64,000 bases of DNA from Nostoc sp. ATCC 43529 (GTDB taxonomy: Bacteria; Cyanobacteriota; Cyanobacteriia; Cyanobacteriales; Nostocaceae). The notes below the pieces were generated by a model that was given only the letters and a program-made list of their open reading frames with translations, was not told the DNA's origin and made no database searches. Both the position numbers and the translations under genes were made by a program. The stretch lies in contig LWTK01000036.1 of NCBI GenBank assembly GCA_003326205.1, positions 186,001 through 250,000 on the forward strand, read 5' to 3'. Shown here one piece after another: positions 16,821 to 25,124 of the stretch (positions are counted from its first letter, which is position 1; each line of letters opens with the position of its first letter).

Positions 16821-18470
16821 TTATCTTTTAAAACTACTGAGAGTTTTTATTAAATATTGTGCCAATGTAAACGCATTTACACCCAACTCGGTGCGTTCTT
16901 GGGCTGCCAAAATACCTGCTTGGGAGTGCCACCAAGCGGCAGTCGCAGCAATATCTTCTACTGGGATATGTTTAGTTGTCGCTTGGGCTAACAACCCACC
17001 CAGTAGCCCAGTTAACACGTCGCCGCTACCGCCACGTGCTAAGGCGGGTGTACTTTCTGGGACAATCCAAACTTCACTTTGGGGGTTGGCGATCGCAGTT
17101 CTCGCACCTTTTAACAATACTACCGCCCCACTTTGTGCTGCTGCTTGTTGTACTGCTTTCACCCTATCATGTTTGGCATCGGCGATCTGGGGAAACAATC
17201 GCTGGAATTCACCTGTATGGGGTGTGAGAATGGTTGGCGCTTGGCGTTTTTGTAGAGTGGGGATGGTTGCAATTTGGGCAAGTATATTTAAACCATCGGC
17301 ATCGAGAATCAGAGGAACATCGCTTTCTATAACTTCTTGAACAATGCGACTAGCATCTGTTGTTAAACCAGGGCCGCAAGCGATCGCACTAAAAGAACTC
17401 AGATTAGTTTTTGCAGGTAGTTGCAATTGACCAATGGCACCGGTTTCCGTTTCTGGACAACCGACAATCAGTGCTTCTGGCAAATGCGACACCAAAAGAG
17501 ATTTTAAAGATTCGGGTACAGCCACCGAAAGCATTCCCACACCACTAAAGAGCGCCCCCAAACCAGTTAGAATTGCTCCACCTGCATAGCGCTGCGAACC
17601 ACAAATCAGCAGTAAATGTCCTTCCTTATATTTGTGGGTAATTGCTGGACGGGGTAAAGGTAAAGTCGAAAGTGCCGTTGCTGCTGTAATGCGTTTAATC
17701 TTGGGTGCATTTCCCACAACAGCTTGAACATCAGCCAAAGGAATATCAAAATCTATTAACTCAGCTTTACCGACAAATTCCAGCGCCTGGTCTTGCAAAA
17801 AAGCCAACTTCCATAAACCCAAGCAAAACGTTTGAGTGGCGCGAATCGCGGTTCCTAATACTTCGCCTGTGTCGGTGTGCAACCCCGAAGGTAAATCAAT
17901 ACTCAAAATTGGTACAGACAATTCATTTAAGCGATCGATTGCAGAGGCGATGGGATCGGTAAGATTTTTTTCTAAACCAAATCCAAACAATCCATCAATC
18001 AACAAATCACAACTCGGCAATTGCTCAATTTCTTGATAAATTGGGATACCTAAACTCCGAGCATACTGCAAGTGCTGTGAAGTTAATTCCTTGAACTTAG
18101 AAAAAGGCGAATAAATCCAAATTTCATAACCACGAAAATGTAATTCGCGGGCTACTACCAAAGCATCTCCCCCATTGTGACCGGGGCCAACGAGAATGCC
18201 GATACGAGAATTTGAGGAGAAGAAAGAAGACGCGGAGAGTGGGAGACGCTCTGACGGGGAGATTAAAAATGTCCCCGTGTCCCCGCGTCCCAATGTCCCC
18301 GCGTCCTTTTGATTTGGATAAATATTTTGAATCCGACGGGCAATTAAGCCTGCTACCTTTTCCATTAAAGCTACTACAGGCATTCCTGCTGCAAAAATCC
18401 GCGCTTCAATATCGCGCATTTGCTCAGCAGTTACTACTACTTGTGAAATTTGTTCTTGCCTATCTGACAT
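16821..18470 (-). CDS. nnr: Bifunctional NAD(P)H-hydrate epimerase / ADP-dependent NAD(P)H-hydrate dehydratase
   Basis: About 549 aa. The N-terminal YjeF_N half epimerises damaged R/S-NAD(P)HX, and the C-terminal ribokinase-like half dehydrates S-NAD(P)HX with ADP. Visible are GPGHNGGDALVVARELH in the epimerase half, and HKYKEGHLLLICGS, ILTPHTGEF and GGSGDVLTGLLGG in the dehydratase half. The ATG at 18470 (MSDRQEQISQ) is preferred: the frame runs 44 codons further upstream, but that extension is translated repeat (gatgaatcgcgtct twice). A second repeat lies inside the gene at about 18222-18310, in frame, adding roughly 30 residues just before SRIGILVGPGH. Whether the insert impairs folding is unknown; the catalytic motifs on both sides are intact. 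Confidence 0.92.
   Translation of the reverse strand: MSDRQEQISQVVVTAEQMRDIEARIFAAGMPVVALMEKVAGLIARRIQNIYPNQKDAGTLGRGDTGTFLISPSERLPLSASSFFSSNSRIGILVGPGHNGGDALVVARELHFRGYEIWIYSPFSKFKELTSQHLQYARSLGIPIYQEIEQLPSCDLLIDGLFGFGLEKNLTDPIASAIDRLNELSVPILSIDLPSGLHTDTGEVLGTAIRATQTFCLGLWKLAFLQDQALEFVGKAELIDFDIPLADVQAVVGNAPKIKRITAATALSTLPLPRPAITHKYKEGHLLLICGSQRYAGGAILTGLGALFSGVGMLSVAVPESLKSLLVSHLPEALIVGCPETETGAIGQLQLPAKTNLSSFSAIACGPGLTTDASRIVQEVIESDVPLILDADGLNILAQIATIPTLQKRQAPTILTPHTGEFQRLFPQIADAKHDRVKAVQQAAAQSGAVVLLKGARTAIANPQSEVWIVPESTPALARGGSGDVLTGLLGGLLAQATTKHIPVEDIAATAAWWHSQAGILAAQERTELGVNAFTLAQYLIKTLSSFKR
18222..18310 (-). repeat. In-frame palindromic element, copy A (inside nnr)
   Basis: Coding-strand content: GACGCGGGGAC repeats, then an AT-rich centre, then GTCTCCCACTCTCCGCGTC. 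It encodes GTLGRGDTGTFLISPSERLP followed by LSASS within the linker before the epimerase GPGHNGGD motif. The same peptide theme occurs in copies B and C. Confidence 0.8.
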
Positions 18471-18487
18471 CAGTGCTGAGTGGGGAG

Positions 18488-18540
18488 TGGGGAGACGCGA
18501 TGAATCGCGTCTGTACAAATGCGATGAATCGCGTCTGTAG
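18488..18540. repeat. GCGATGAATCGCGTCT repeat, two tandem units
   Basis: gcgatgaatcgcgtctgtac occurs twice in a row upstream of the nnr ATG. Each unit is itself palindromic (cgcgat/atcgcg). A single copy lies at about 38471-38490. Confidence 0.6.
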
Positions 18541-18628
18541 CGAGTGGGAGTTATGAGTTTCATATTACTGCAAACTCCGAACTTTAAACTCTCAACTCCC
18601 AACTAGTAACTTTTGACTCAGCACCTTT

Positions 18629-19477
18629 TTACTTACCGTAATAAACCCTAGCATTCTTGTATCCGATGTTTCGGAGATACTTGTTCCATTCTTCTGCTTG
18701 TACTCGATCGGCGAAAGGCCCTACTGCTACGTGTGGGCCTCGTGGTTGAGTTCTTTCCAGGACTCCACCAGATCGTCCTAAATTTTGGCTGAATTGCGCT
18801 AAAGTCTGTCTAATTTGAGCAGCGATCGCAGGTAAGTCTTGGGAAGTGGTGGGAATGGCGACAAAATATCTAGAAACTTGTCTAGGAATATTTGCAGAAC
18901 GGCGATCGCTACCTCTATTACCTCCATCAAAAGACCCGATTTCCTGTCCGTTAGCAAAGCTGATAATTCGTGCGCTATAAATGCCTCGTGATTGTAGCTC
19001 ATTTACTCGTTGTTGGGCATTAGATACTCTGCTAAAAACTCCTGATTGAATGACGTTACGTCCTTGATATTCTCGAACGTAAGCACTAGGTTCGAGCCGA
19101 CGTATTTGTTCTAGGGTCTGAAAATCGCTAGCATCAACAAAAACTAAGTAGCGTTCAAAGTTTTGGTTATATTGGCTAAACTGTGCTGGTTGAGATGGCT
19201 GAAAGTTTTGCTCTGGTTGATAAGTTTCTACTGGTTGCGAGGGCTGAAAGTTTTGCTCTGGTTGATAGGTTTGTGCTGGTTCCGCCGGTGGTAACTGCGG
19301 AGATTCTTGGCCAAAGGGAACTGGCGGTAAAGGTTCAAATTCTTGAGCCAGTAGCAGGTTATTGTTGGAGATTTGTGCTTGTGCTGGAGTAGAGTTGGCA
19401 AGCACCGCTAAACATCCTCCTATTAATAAGGAGAAGATTTGCGATCGCATAAATTGACTTGGTATTGCACTAGACAT
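18629..19477 (-). CDS. Secreted SPOR-like protein with Gln/Pro repeats
   Basis: 282 aa. A signal peptide (SQIFSLLIGGCLAVLANSTP through AQAQ) is followed by a Pro/Gln-rich region with repeated TYQPEQNFQPSQP units at about residues 68-105. The rest has two SPOR-like alpha/beta segments (YLVFVDASDFQTLEQIRRLE and a final GPHVAVGPFADRVQAEEWNK). SPOR domains bind denuded peptidoglycan glycans; here the role would be periplasmic. ATG 19477 or 19453 could start it. It lies 158 bp upstream of nnr on the same strand. Confidence 0.75.
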   Translation of the reverse strand: MSSAIPSQFMRSQIFSLLIGGCLAVLANSTPAQAQISNNNLLLAQEFEPLPPVPFGQESPQLPPAEPAQTYQPEQNFQPSQPVETYQPEQNFQPSQPAQFSQYNQNFERYLVFVDASDFQTLEQIRRLEPSAYVREYQGRNVIQSGVFSRVSNAQQRVNELQSRGIYSARIISFANGQEIGSFDGGNRGSDRRSANIPRQVSRYFVAIPTTSQDLPAIAAQIRQTLAQFSQNLGRSGGVLERTQPRGPHVAVGPFADRVQAEEWNKYLRNIGYKNARVYYGK

Positions 19478-19939
19478 AATTAGTTAGAAAGTAATCTAAA
19501 TGGGGATTTTCCTCAGGAAATAATTAGTTTGCTGTTGTAGCAATTAGATAGCGTTAGTGTTAAATTACCTCATTTAGGTTCTAAACAATACATCTGTTAC
19601 TAATCTTAGATAAGTAAGTGAGTGACAACTATAGCAATCCCATTTCATTTGGAGAATCACAAAGTAGAGGTAAGGGACTAGGGAATGGGGACTGGGGACT
19701 GGGAAGAAGGAATAAAATTAGGTGTACTGAGTTTTGTTCAAAAATCAAATATGAGTCCTATATCTATTTGGTTGCTGTTAAGCTCATCCACTCTTAAAAA
19801 AGATGGAATTTCACGTTGAATGTTGACGGTTAACCGTCATTAATCAACAGTCAACAGTTAACCAGAGCGCTTTACTGGTAAGGCTTTGAAGAGTCTGTGC
19901 TACAATTGGACAACCACGCAACTACCGTGTTGGGTTTGT
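19478..19939. other. Divergent promoter region with STRR-like repeats
   Basis: Between the SPOR gene and mnmA. Holds a GGGACT-type heptamer run (about 19672-19710) and an inverted GTTGAC/GTCAAC block (about 19820-19862). No gene seen. Confidence 0.6.
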
Positions 19940-20995
19940 ATGAAAAAAGTCGTCGTTGGTCTTTCGGGTGGTGTTGACAGTTCCACCGCCGCTGCTATCC
20001 TGCACCATCAGGGCTATGAAGTAATTGGTTTGACTCTTTGGCTAATGAAAGGCAAAGGTCAATGTTGCTCTGAAGGTATGATCGACGCGGCTGGTATCTG
20101 TGAACAACTGGGCATTCCCCACGAAGTTGTGGATATTCGGGATGTCTTCCAAACAAATATTGTTGATTTTTTGGTGACTGGTTACAGTGCTGGGATCACG
20201 CCTTTGCCTTGTTCTCAGTGCAATAAAACGGTGAAGTTTGGGCCGATGGTGCAGTATGCCCGCGAAAAATTGGGATGCGATCGCATTGCCACTGGTCATT
20301 ATGCCCGAATTAACTATGACGAAGCTACTGGACGTTATCAGTTACTAAGGGCTGTTGACCGCAACAAAGACCAGTCTTATTTTCTCTATGATTTGTCTCA
20401 AGATTTGCTAGAGGCAAGTATCTTTCCTTTAGGCGAACTAGAAAAAACTGATACCCGTCGCATCGCTGCTGAATACGGTTTACAAACTGCTGATAAGCCT
20501 GAAAGCCAAGACTTGTGTTTAGTGGAAAGCAACGGTTCCATGCGGGCGTTTTTGGATAAATATTTAGCACCCAAAACAGGCGATATTGTGGATACCACAG
20601 GCAAAATTTTGGGACAGCATGATGGCGTTCATCACTACACAATTGGACAGCGCAAAGGTTTGGGAATTGCTGCTCCTGAGCCGCTGTATGTGATTGAATT
20701 AGATGCGGTGAATAATCGAGTTGTTGTTGGCGATCGCACTAAGGTAACTCAGCCAGAATGTACAGTAGGGCGAGTAAATTGGGTTTCTATTGCCGAACCA
20801 TCTACACCAATTCACGCCGAAGTGCAAATTCGTTATCGTTCCACACCTACAGCAGTGACGGTGATTCCTCTGGAAAACTCCCGCGTGCGTTTGGTGTTTG
20901 ATGAACCTCAATTCAGCATCACACCCGGACAAGCTGCGGTGTGGTATGACGGAGAAAAAGTCTTAGGTGGCGGAATTATCGAACAGTTTACCTAA
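19940..20995 (+). CDS. mnmA: tRNA 2-thiouridine(34) synthase MnmA
   Basis: 351 aa, normal length. Adds sulfur to U34 of Lys, Glu and Gln tRNAs using ATP and a persulfide relay. N-terminal PP-loop [13 protein letters not shown], target-binding and catalytic Cys in [14 protein letters not shown], and the second catalytic Cys in [16 protein letters not shown] and DQSYFLYDL are also family blocks. ATG 19940 ([11 protein letters not shown]) is chosen; the frame extends 18 codons upstream without family similarity. Followed immediately by a strong hairpin terminator. Confidence 0.97.
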   Translation: MKKVVVGLSGGVDSSTAAAILHHQGYEVIGLTLWLMKGKGQCCSEGMIDAAGICEQLGIPHEVVDIRDVFQTNIVDFLVTGYSAGITPLPCSQCNKTVKFGPMVQYAREKLGCDRIATGHYARINYDEATGRYQLLRAVDRNKDQSYFLYDLSQDLLEASIFPLGELEKTDTRRIAAEYGLQTADKPESQDLCLVESNGSMRAFLDKYLAPKTGDIVDTTGKILGQHDGVHHYTIGQRKGLGIAAPEPLYVIELDAVNNRVVVGDRTKVTQPECTVGRVNWVSIAEPSTPIHAEVQIRYRSTPTAVTVIPLENSRVRLVFDEPQFSITPGQAAVWYDGEKVLGGGIIEQFT

Positions 20996-21000
20996 TGTAG

Positions 21001-21030
21001 AGACGTTGCAGTGCAACGTCTTTATTTTTT
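21001..21030 (+). terminator. mnmA terminator
   Basis: agacgttgca and tgcaacgtct are exact reverse complements, followed by tttatttttt, 5 bp after the mnmA stop. The palindrome is also a dispersed repeat (second copy near 48373). Its T-run overlaps the stop codon of the convergent gene. Confidence 0.75.
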
Positions 21031-21339
21031 CACCAAAGAATCATCTTCAGAGTTGCGATTCTGTAAAATATCCAGAATGCGGCGATTCTCTGTTTGTAAA
21101 CCGCGAACTTCTGATTGCATTTGCAACATATCAGCTCTCATTTCTTGCATATCAGCTCGTATTTCTCGCATATCGATACGGATATCTCTAATTTCAGTAG
21201 AAACAGTATCAAAGTTACGCTGCATAGTCTCAAAATTACGTTGATGCTGCGTCACAGTTTCCAAAAGAACGCTAACTGCTAGACGCATATCAATCAGTTG
21301 GTCTTCCATGCGATTGATACGATTTTTGTCTTCGGTCAT
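21022..21339 (-). CDS. Small coiled-coil protein
   Basis: 105 aa, almost entirely one long coiled coil with heptad-spaced Met, Ile and Leu. The centre has repeated RxDMxEIRADMQEMRADM units. No membrane segment and no recognised catalytic motif. Similar short coiled-coil proteins are frequent in cyanobacterial genomes without known role. It is convergent with mnmA and its stop codon lies within the mnmA terminator T-run. Confidence 0.65.
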   Translation of the reverse strand: MTEDKNRINRMEDQLIDMRLAVSVLLETVTQHQRNFETMQRNFDTVSTEIRDIRIDMREIRADMQEMRADMLQMQSEVRGLQTENRRILDILQNRNSEDDSLVKK

Positions 21340-21628
21340 TTTGACTGCTTACGCCTGAAGAATGATAATTTTATTCTATTTGAAATCAACTTTTACTTGC
21401 AGTGAGGATAATTTCTGTTTTGCAAATATTGATTATGGAAATTAATTTTGTTTTTAGTAATATTCACAGTCGATAAATTTATAGTTTTCAAATGGCGATC
21501 GCTGTAATTATATTGATAAAAATTGGAAAAAAGAATCGGACAAATAGACCACTTGTAGAGACGCGATTTATCACGTCTTAACCTTGATTTCCTAACCACC
21601 TTCGCTATTGCTATACCTCGAAATCCCA

Positions 21629-21776
21629 TTGCGAAGCGACGCAACTCAATTGTGAGGCGACGCAACTCAATTGCGAGGCGACGCAACTCAATTGCGAGGC
21701 GACGCAACTCAATTGCGAGGCGACGCAACTCAATTGCGAGGCGATGCAACTCAATTGCGAGGCGACGCATACGCAT
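21629..21776. repeat. 21-bp tandem repeat, about 6.9 copies
   Basis: Unit attgcgaggcgacgcaactca repeats without spacers; only copies 1, 2, 6 and the last differ by single bases. Because 21 is a multiple of three, the minus strand reads as a run of LRRLAIE heptads opening a 127-codon frame (21393-21776), but the rest of that frame is not protein-like. Confidence 0.85.
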
Positions 21777-22016
21777 AATTGTTTAAGAGGCTTGCCTTCT
21801 GACTTCTGCCTCCTGCCCTCTGCCTTTCTTTAGAACGCCCAAATGAGAACTTGGAATGTTGCATGAGAGTCTATAACTTTTGTGTACGCTTATCTGCTTG
21901 GACAAAGGGCAAAGCAGATACATTTTGTACACATAGGGATACTAGCTCCCCAAAGTTTGATAGAAGTAGTGTTATTTATGATTGTCATAATTAAAACAAC
22001 TGACCCTCAATCATCA

Positions 22017-23534
22017 ATGGTGAACTCTACCCTTGTTCTCACACTCTATGTCAACCCTATGACAGGGAATGATACTAATATCGGTTCCAAGTTAAGTCCG
22101 TTTAAAAGTCTCACCCGTGCTTTAAAAGTAACTAAAATCCCTACAATCATTCATTTAGCATCTGCAATTTACAGCGTGGCTAGTGGCGAAGCATTTCCTC
22201 TAGTTATCCGTGGAGGAGTGAAGGTTGTAGGTAATGAAGCTAACAAAGGAGCGGGGATTGTAATTTCTGGAAGTGGTAAGTATCAAAGTCCCAGCTTTGG
22301 AATGCAAAATATCGCGCTGCTGTTGTTAGAAAATGCCAGTATTTTAGGTGTAACTGTCACGAATACCTCAGCAAAAGGTACTGGTATCTGGATTGAATCA
22401 GGTGCGCCTACTTTAGCCAACAATACTTTAAGTAACTGTGGACGTGAAGGCGTGTTTGTCACTGGGGCTGCTAAACCAACAATTTTAGATAATGTTTTTG
22501 TGCAAAATACTGCCAGTGGCTTAGTGATGGCAGGTCATAGCCAGGGCGAAGTGTTGGGAAATATATTTCAAAGAAACCCTTTAGGAATAGTAGTTAGTGA
22601 CTTTGCGGCTCCAACGATCGCCAATAACAAATTATCAGAAAATCGCACAGCGATCGCACTTTCTCGCAATGCCCGTCCTGTGCTGCGTCAAAATCTCATC
22701 GCTAAAAATACTCAAGGTGGTCTATTTGTCAATGGCAATGCAGCCCCCGATTTAGGTAGTAGCGAAGATCCCGCTGACAATATTTTTCGTGATAACAGTG
22801 AATTTGATTTACACAATGTCACTACACAAAAGCTTGTTTGTGTAGGTAATCAGTTGAATCCTGCTTTAGTCAAGGGGTTGGTGGAATTAATTGCAGATAA
22901 AGGGGACGTGGGGACGCGGGGAGATGGGGAGATGGGGAATTTATCACAAACACTCTCCGCGTCAGAGCGTCTCCCAGTCTCCGCGTCTGTTCTAGATAGC
23001 CATTGGGCAGAACCATTCATTCAGGCATTGCGGAGTATGGATTTAATTCACGATTTGCCTGATGATACGTACCAGCCAGATAAACCAATGACTCGCGCTG
23101 AATATGCGGCTTTGGTGGCGGTTGCTTTTAAGCCCACTGCTAAACGCCCAGCAGCGGATTTTGTAGATGTATCCCAAGATTTTTGGGCGTATAATGCTAT
23201 CCAAATTGCGGCTAGGGGTGGCTTTGTTGGTGGATTTACCGATCGCACTTTCCACCCGCATCAAAATGTCAAACGGCTACAAGTGATTGTCTCTCTAGTT
23301 AACGGACTGGGACTACCACAGGCTGATAACAATGTTTTAGAAGTGTATAGCGATCGCCATACTATTCCTGACTATGCCGAGAAAGCTGTTGCTACTGCGA
23401 CACATAAAAGAATAATTGTCAACTATCCAGACCCAAAACTGCTTGCACCTTTACGTCCGGCAACATGCGCTGAAGTTGCGGCAATGGTCTATCAGGCGTT
23501 AGTCGCCATTGGGCGAACACCTGCGATTAAATAG
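22017..23534 (+). CDS. DUF1565/right-handed beta-helix protein with C-terminal SLH domains
   Basis: About 505 aa. The start LTLYVNPMTGNDTNIGSK is the DUF1565 pattern, leading into parallel beta-helix coils (repeated NNxL and ILDNVF turns, residues about 60-270). After residue about 340, two to three SLH motifs follow (WAEPFIQALRSMDLIHD, PMTRAEYAALVAVAF, DFVDVSQDFWAYNAIQIAAR). SLH domains normally anchor surface proteins to cell-wall polymers, so a surface or periplasmic role is likely, yet no signal peptide is visible. Starts at 21978 or 21882 are possible. Between helix and SLH parts lies an in-frame repeat insertion (22900-22991). Confidence 0.82.
   Translation: MVNSTLVLTLYVNPMTGNDTNIGSKLSPFKSLTRALKVTKIPTIIHLASAIYSVASGEAFPLVIRGGVKVVGNEANKGAGIVISGSGKYQSPSFGMQNIALLLLENASILGVTVTNTSAKGTGIWIESGAPTLANNTLSNCGREGVFVTGAAKPTILDNVFVQNTASGLVMAGHSQGEVLGNIFQRNPLGIVVSDFAAPTIANNKLSENRTAIALSRNARPVLRQNLIAKNTQGGLFVNGNAAPDLGSSEDPADNIFRDNSEFDLHNVTTQKLVCVGNQLNPALVKGLVELIADKGDVGTRGDGEMGNLSQTLSASERLPVSASVLDSHWAEPFIQALRSMDLIHDLPDDTYQPDKPMTRAEYAALVAVAFKPTAKRPAADFVDVSQDFWAYNAIQIAARGGFVGGFTDRTFHPHQNVKRLQVIVSLVNGLGLPQADNNVLEVYSDRHTIPDYAEKAVATATHKRIIVNYPDPKLLAPLRPATCAEVAAMVYQALVAIGRTPAIK
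22900..22991 (+). repeat. In-frame palindromic element, copy B (inside SLH gene)
   Basis: GGGGACGTGGGGACGCGGGG arm, ATTTATCACAAACA centre, CTCTCCGCGTCAGAGCG and CAGTCTCCGCGTC arm. Encodes GDGEMGNLSQTLSASERLPV then SAS. The centre and right arm are nearly the same as in coxB copy C. Confidence 0.85.
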
Positions 23535-23881
23535 TTAACAGTGAAAAGTTGTCAACTATCTAGTAGGAGATCTACAGGGCTTAAGGTTCGGATACCATTC
23601 AGGATGGAAGTATGCAGATAGCTGTGTACCCCTACTAGTGTATTTGAGATAATTAAAAACTACTATCAATGAGCCAATAGTGGACGATGAAGACAGCTAT
23701 GTAATAAAGATAACTGTTAAATCACTCTATAGACTCTTGCATTTGAGCAGTTGACAAGTAGAATGGGAAACACTGCTTATCGACTTGAGAACTCTGGTAA
23801 AAAACCATGTAGTTAAAAGCACGATACGCTATATGCGATGGGTGAAAAATCTTAGACCTATTGCCAAAAGCTAACAGCCTC
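23535..23881. other. Intergenic stretch, nothing recognised
   Basis: About 350 bp before the 238-aa gene; presumably its promoter. No repeat family or RNA signature was identified. Confidence 0.5.
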
Positions 23882-24598
23882 ATGTTAACAACACTTCCAG
23901 ACACCTCTGCCAATTTGGCGATCGCGTTATTAATTCACTATAGTTTTGATCTCAGCGGGTATACTGCCAATGAGTTGGTTGAACGTTGGCAAACGCAATA
24001 CCCACTCAATTGGCTACACCTGGCAGTGATTGAAGCACTATATCAAGGTCGTTATAAAGCGGTTTCTGTACAGCAAATTTTAGTATTTTGGCAGCGCCGG
24101 GAACAGGCTACATATCATTTCAACATGGAATTTGAACGTATGGTTTGTAGCAAGTTTCCTCAAAGCCTAACTTCATTGGCTACACCAGCCTTACCGCCAG
24201 TGAAGAGAAACCCGGTTTTTGAAAAAGTAACGAAACCTCAATTACCACCTGGAAAAGTTAGCAATGGTCATCAAAAAAGTAATACTACAACGCTACAACT
24301 GAACGGTCACAAACAAAAGTCATCTTTAGAACAACAAGAAGCTACGGAGGATAAAAGCGCCCTCAAGTCTACCACTGCAAGTGACTCAGCTTCTTTGCCA
24401 AGGCTTGGGCTACCGTCTGCTGTTAGCCAAAGGCAAACTTCATCAGAAAGTGCATCATCAGTCTCTCATGAACCACCAAAACTGCTACCACCTGCGGCTA
24501 TTCGTCCCCCAATAGGGCAATTTACCCCAGAAAAAAGCGATCGCTCTGAGTCTTTTACGTCTAAACTCAAAGCGATGTCTGGGGAACAGGGGCAATAG
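23882..24598 (+). CDS. Conserved-type cyanobacterial hypothetical protein
   Basis: 238 aa. The first 90 residues are folded-looking (ALLIHYSFDLSGYTANELVE, WLHLAVIEALYQGRYKAVSV, QQILVFWQRREQATYHFN); the motif set appears in unnamed cyanobacterial proteins as far as I recall. The remainder is disordered, rich in Ser, Pro, Lys and Gln. ATG 23882 is preferred to a TTG at 23861. Its last codons run into the GGGGCAATAGGCAA repeat, which supplies the stop codon, so the original C-terminus may have been altered. Confidence 0.65.
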   Translation: MLTTLPDTSANLAIALLIHYSFDLSGYTANELVERWQTQYPLNWLHLAVIEALYQGRYKAVSVQQILVFWQRREQATYHFNMEFERMVCSKFPQSLTSLATPALPPVKRNPVFEKVTKPQLPPGKVSNGHQKSNTTTLQLNGHKQKSSLEQQEATEDKSALKSTTASDSASLPRLGLPSAVSQRQTSSESASSVSHEPPKLLPPAAIRPPIGQFTPEKSDRSESFTSKLKAMSGEQGQ

Positions 24599-24796
24599 GC
24601 AATAGGCAAGAAGGCAAGAAGGCAAGAAGGCAAGAAGGCAAGAAGGCAAGAAGGCAAGAAGGTAAGAAGGCAAGAAGGCAAGAAGGTAAGAAGGTAAGAA
24701 GGTAAGAAGGTAAGAAGGCAAGAAGGTAAGAAGGCAAGAAGGTAAGAAGGTAAGAAGGTAAGAAGGCAAGAAGGCAAGCAGGCAAGAAGGCAATAG
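24590..24796. repeat. 8-bp tandem array GGCAAGAA / GGTAAGAA
   Basis: About 23 near-contiguous octamers, mixing ggcaagaa and ggtaagaa, begin in the last codons of the 238-aa gene. Long frames across it on the minus strand (LLPSCLLTFLPS-like) are artefacts of the repeat. Confidence 0.9.
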
Positions 24797-24942
24797 GGGA
24801 ATCTCCATAATTAAAATTAGGGGATTTTAAAAAGGACGTATTAAAACACATAGGCAAGCCGCCTCGTTTCAAATGTTTAGTTTTCTCCATAATTAAAATT
24901 AGATGCAAGGAGTCCGATGATTCGGACAAGTTATTTTCGCTA

Positions 24943-25124
24943 TTGCCCATTGCCCATTGCCCATTGCCCATTGCCCATTGCCCATTGCCCATTGCCTATT
25001 GCCCATTGCCTCTTGCCTCTTACCTCTTGCCTCTTACCTCTTGCCTCTTACCTCTTGCCTCTTGCCTCTTGCCCATTGCCTCTTGCCTCTTACCTCTTGC
25101 CTCTTGCCCATTGCCCATTGCCTT
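24943..25124. repeat. 7-bp tandem array TTGCCCA / TTGCCTC / TTACCTC
   Basis: About 26 contiguous heptamers end at the stop codon of the TPR gene (25125). In reverse complement they read GGCAATG, GGCAAGA and GGTAAGA, close to the octamers at 24590, so the two arrays face each other as imperfect inverted arms between convergent genes. Confidence 0.9.

Noticed and set aside
21393..21776. 127-codon minus-strand frame starting in the 21-bp repeats
   Set aside because: Its open start is entirely due to the repeat period; the remaining 75 codons have no family features or plausible protein composition.
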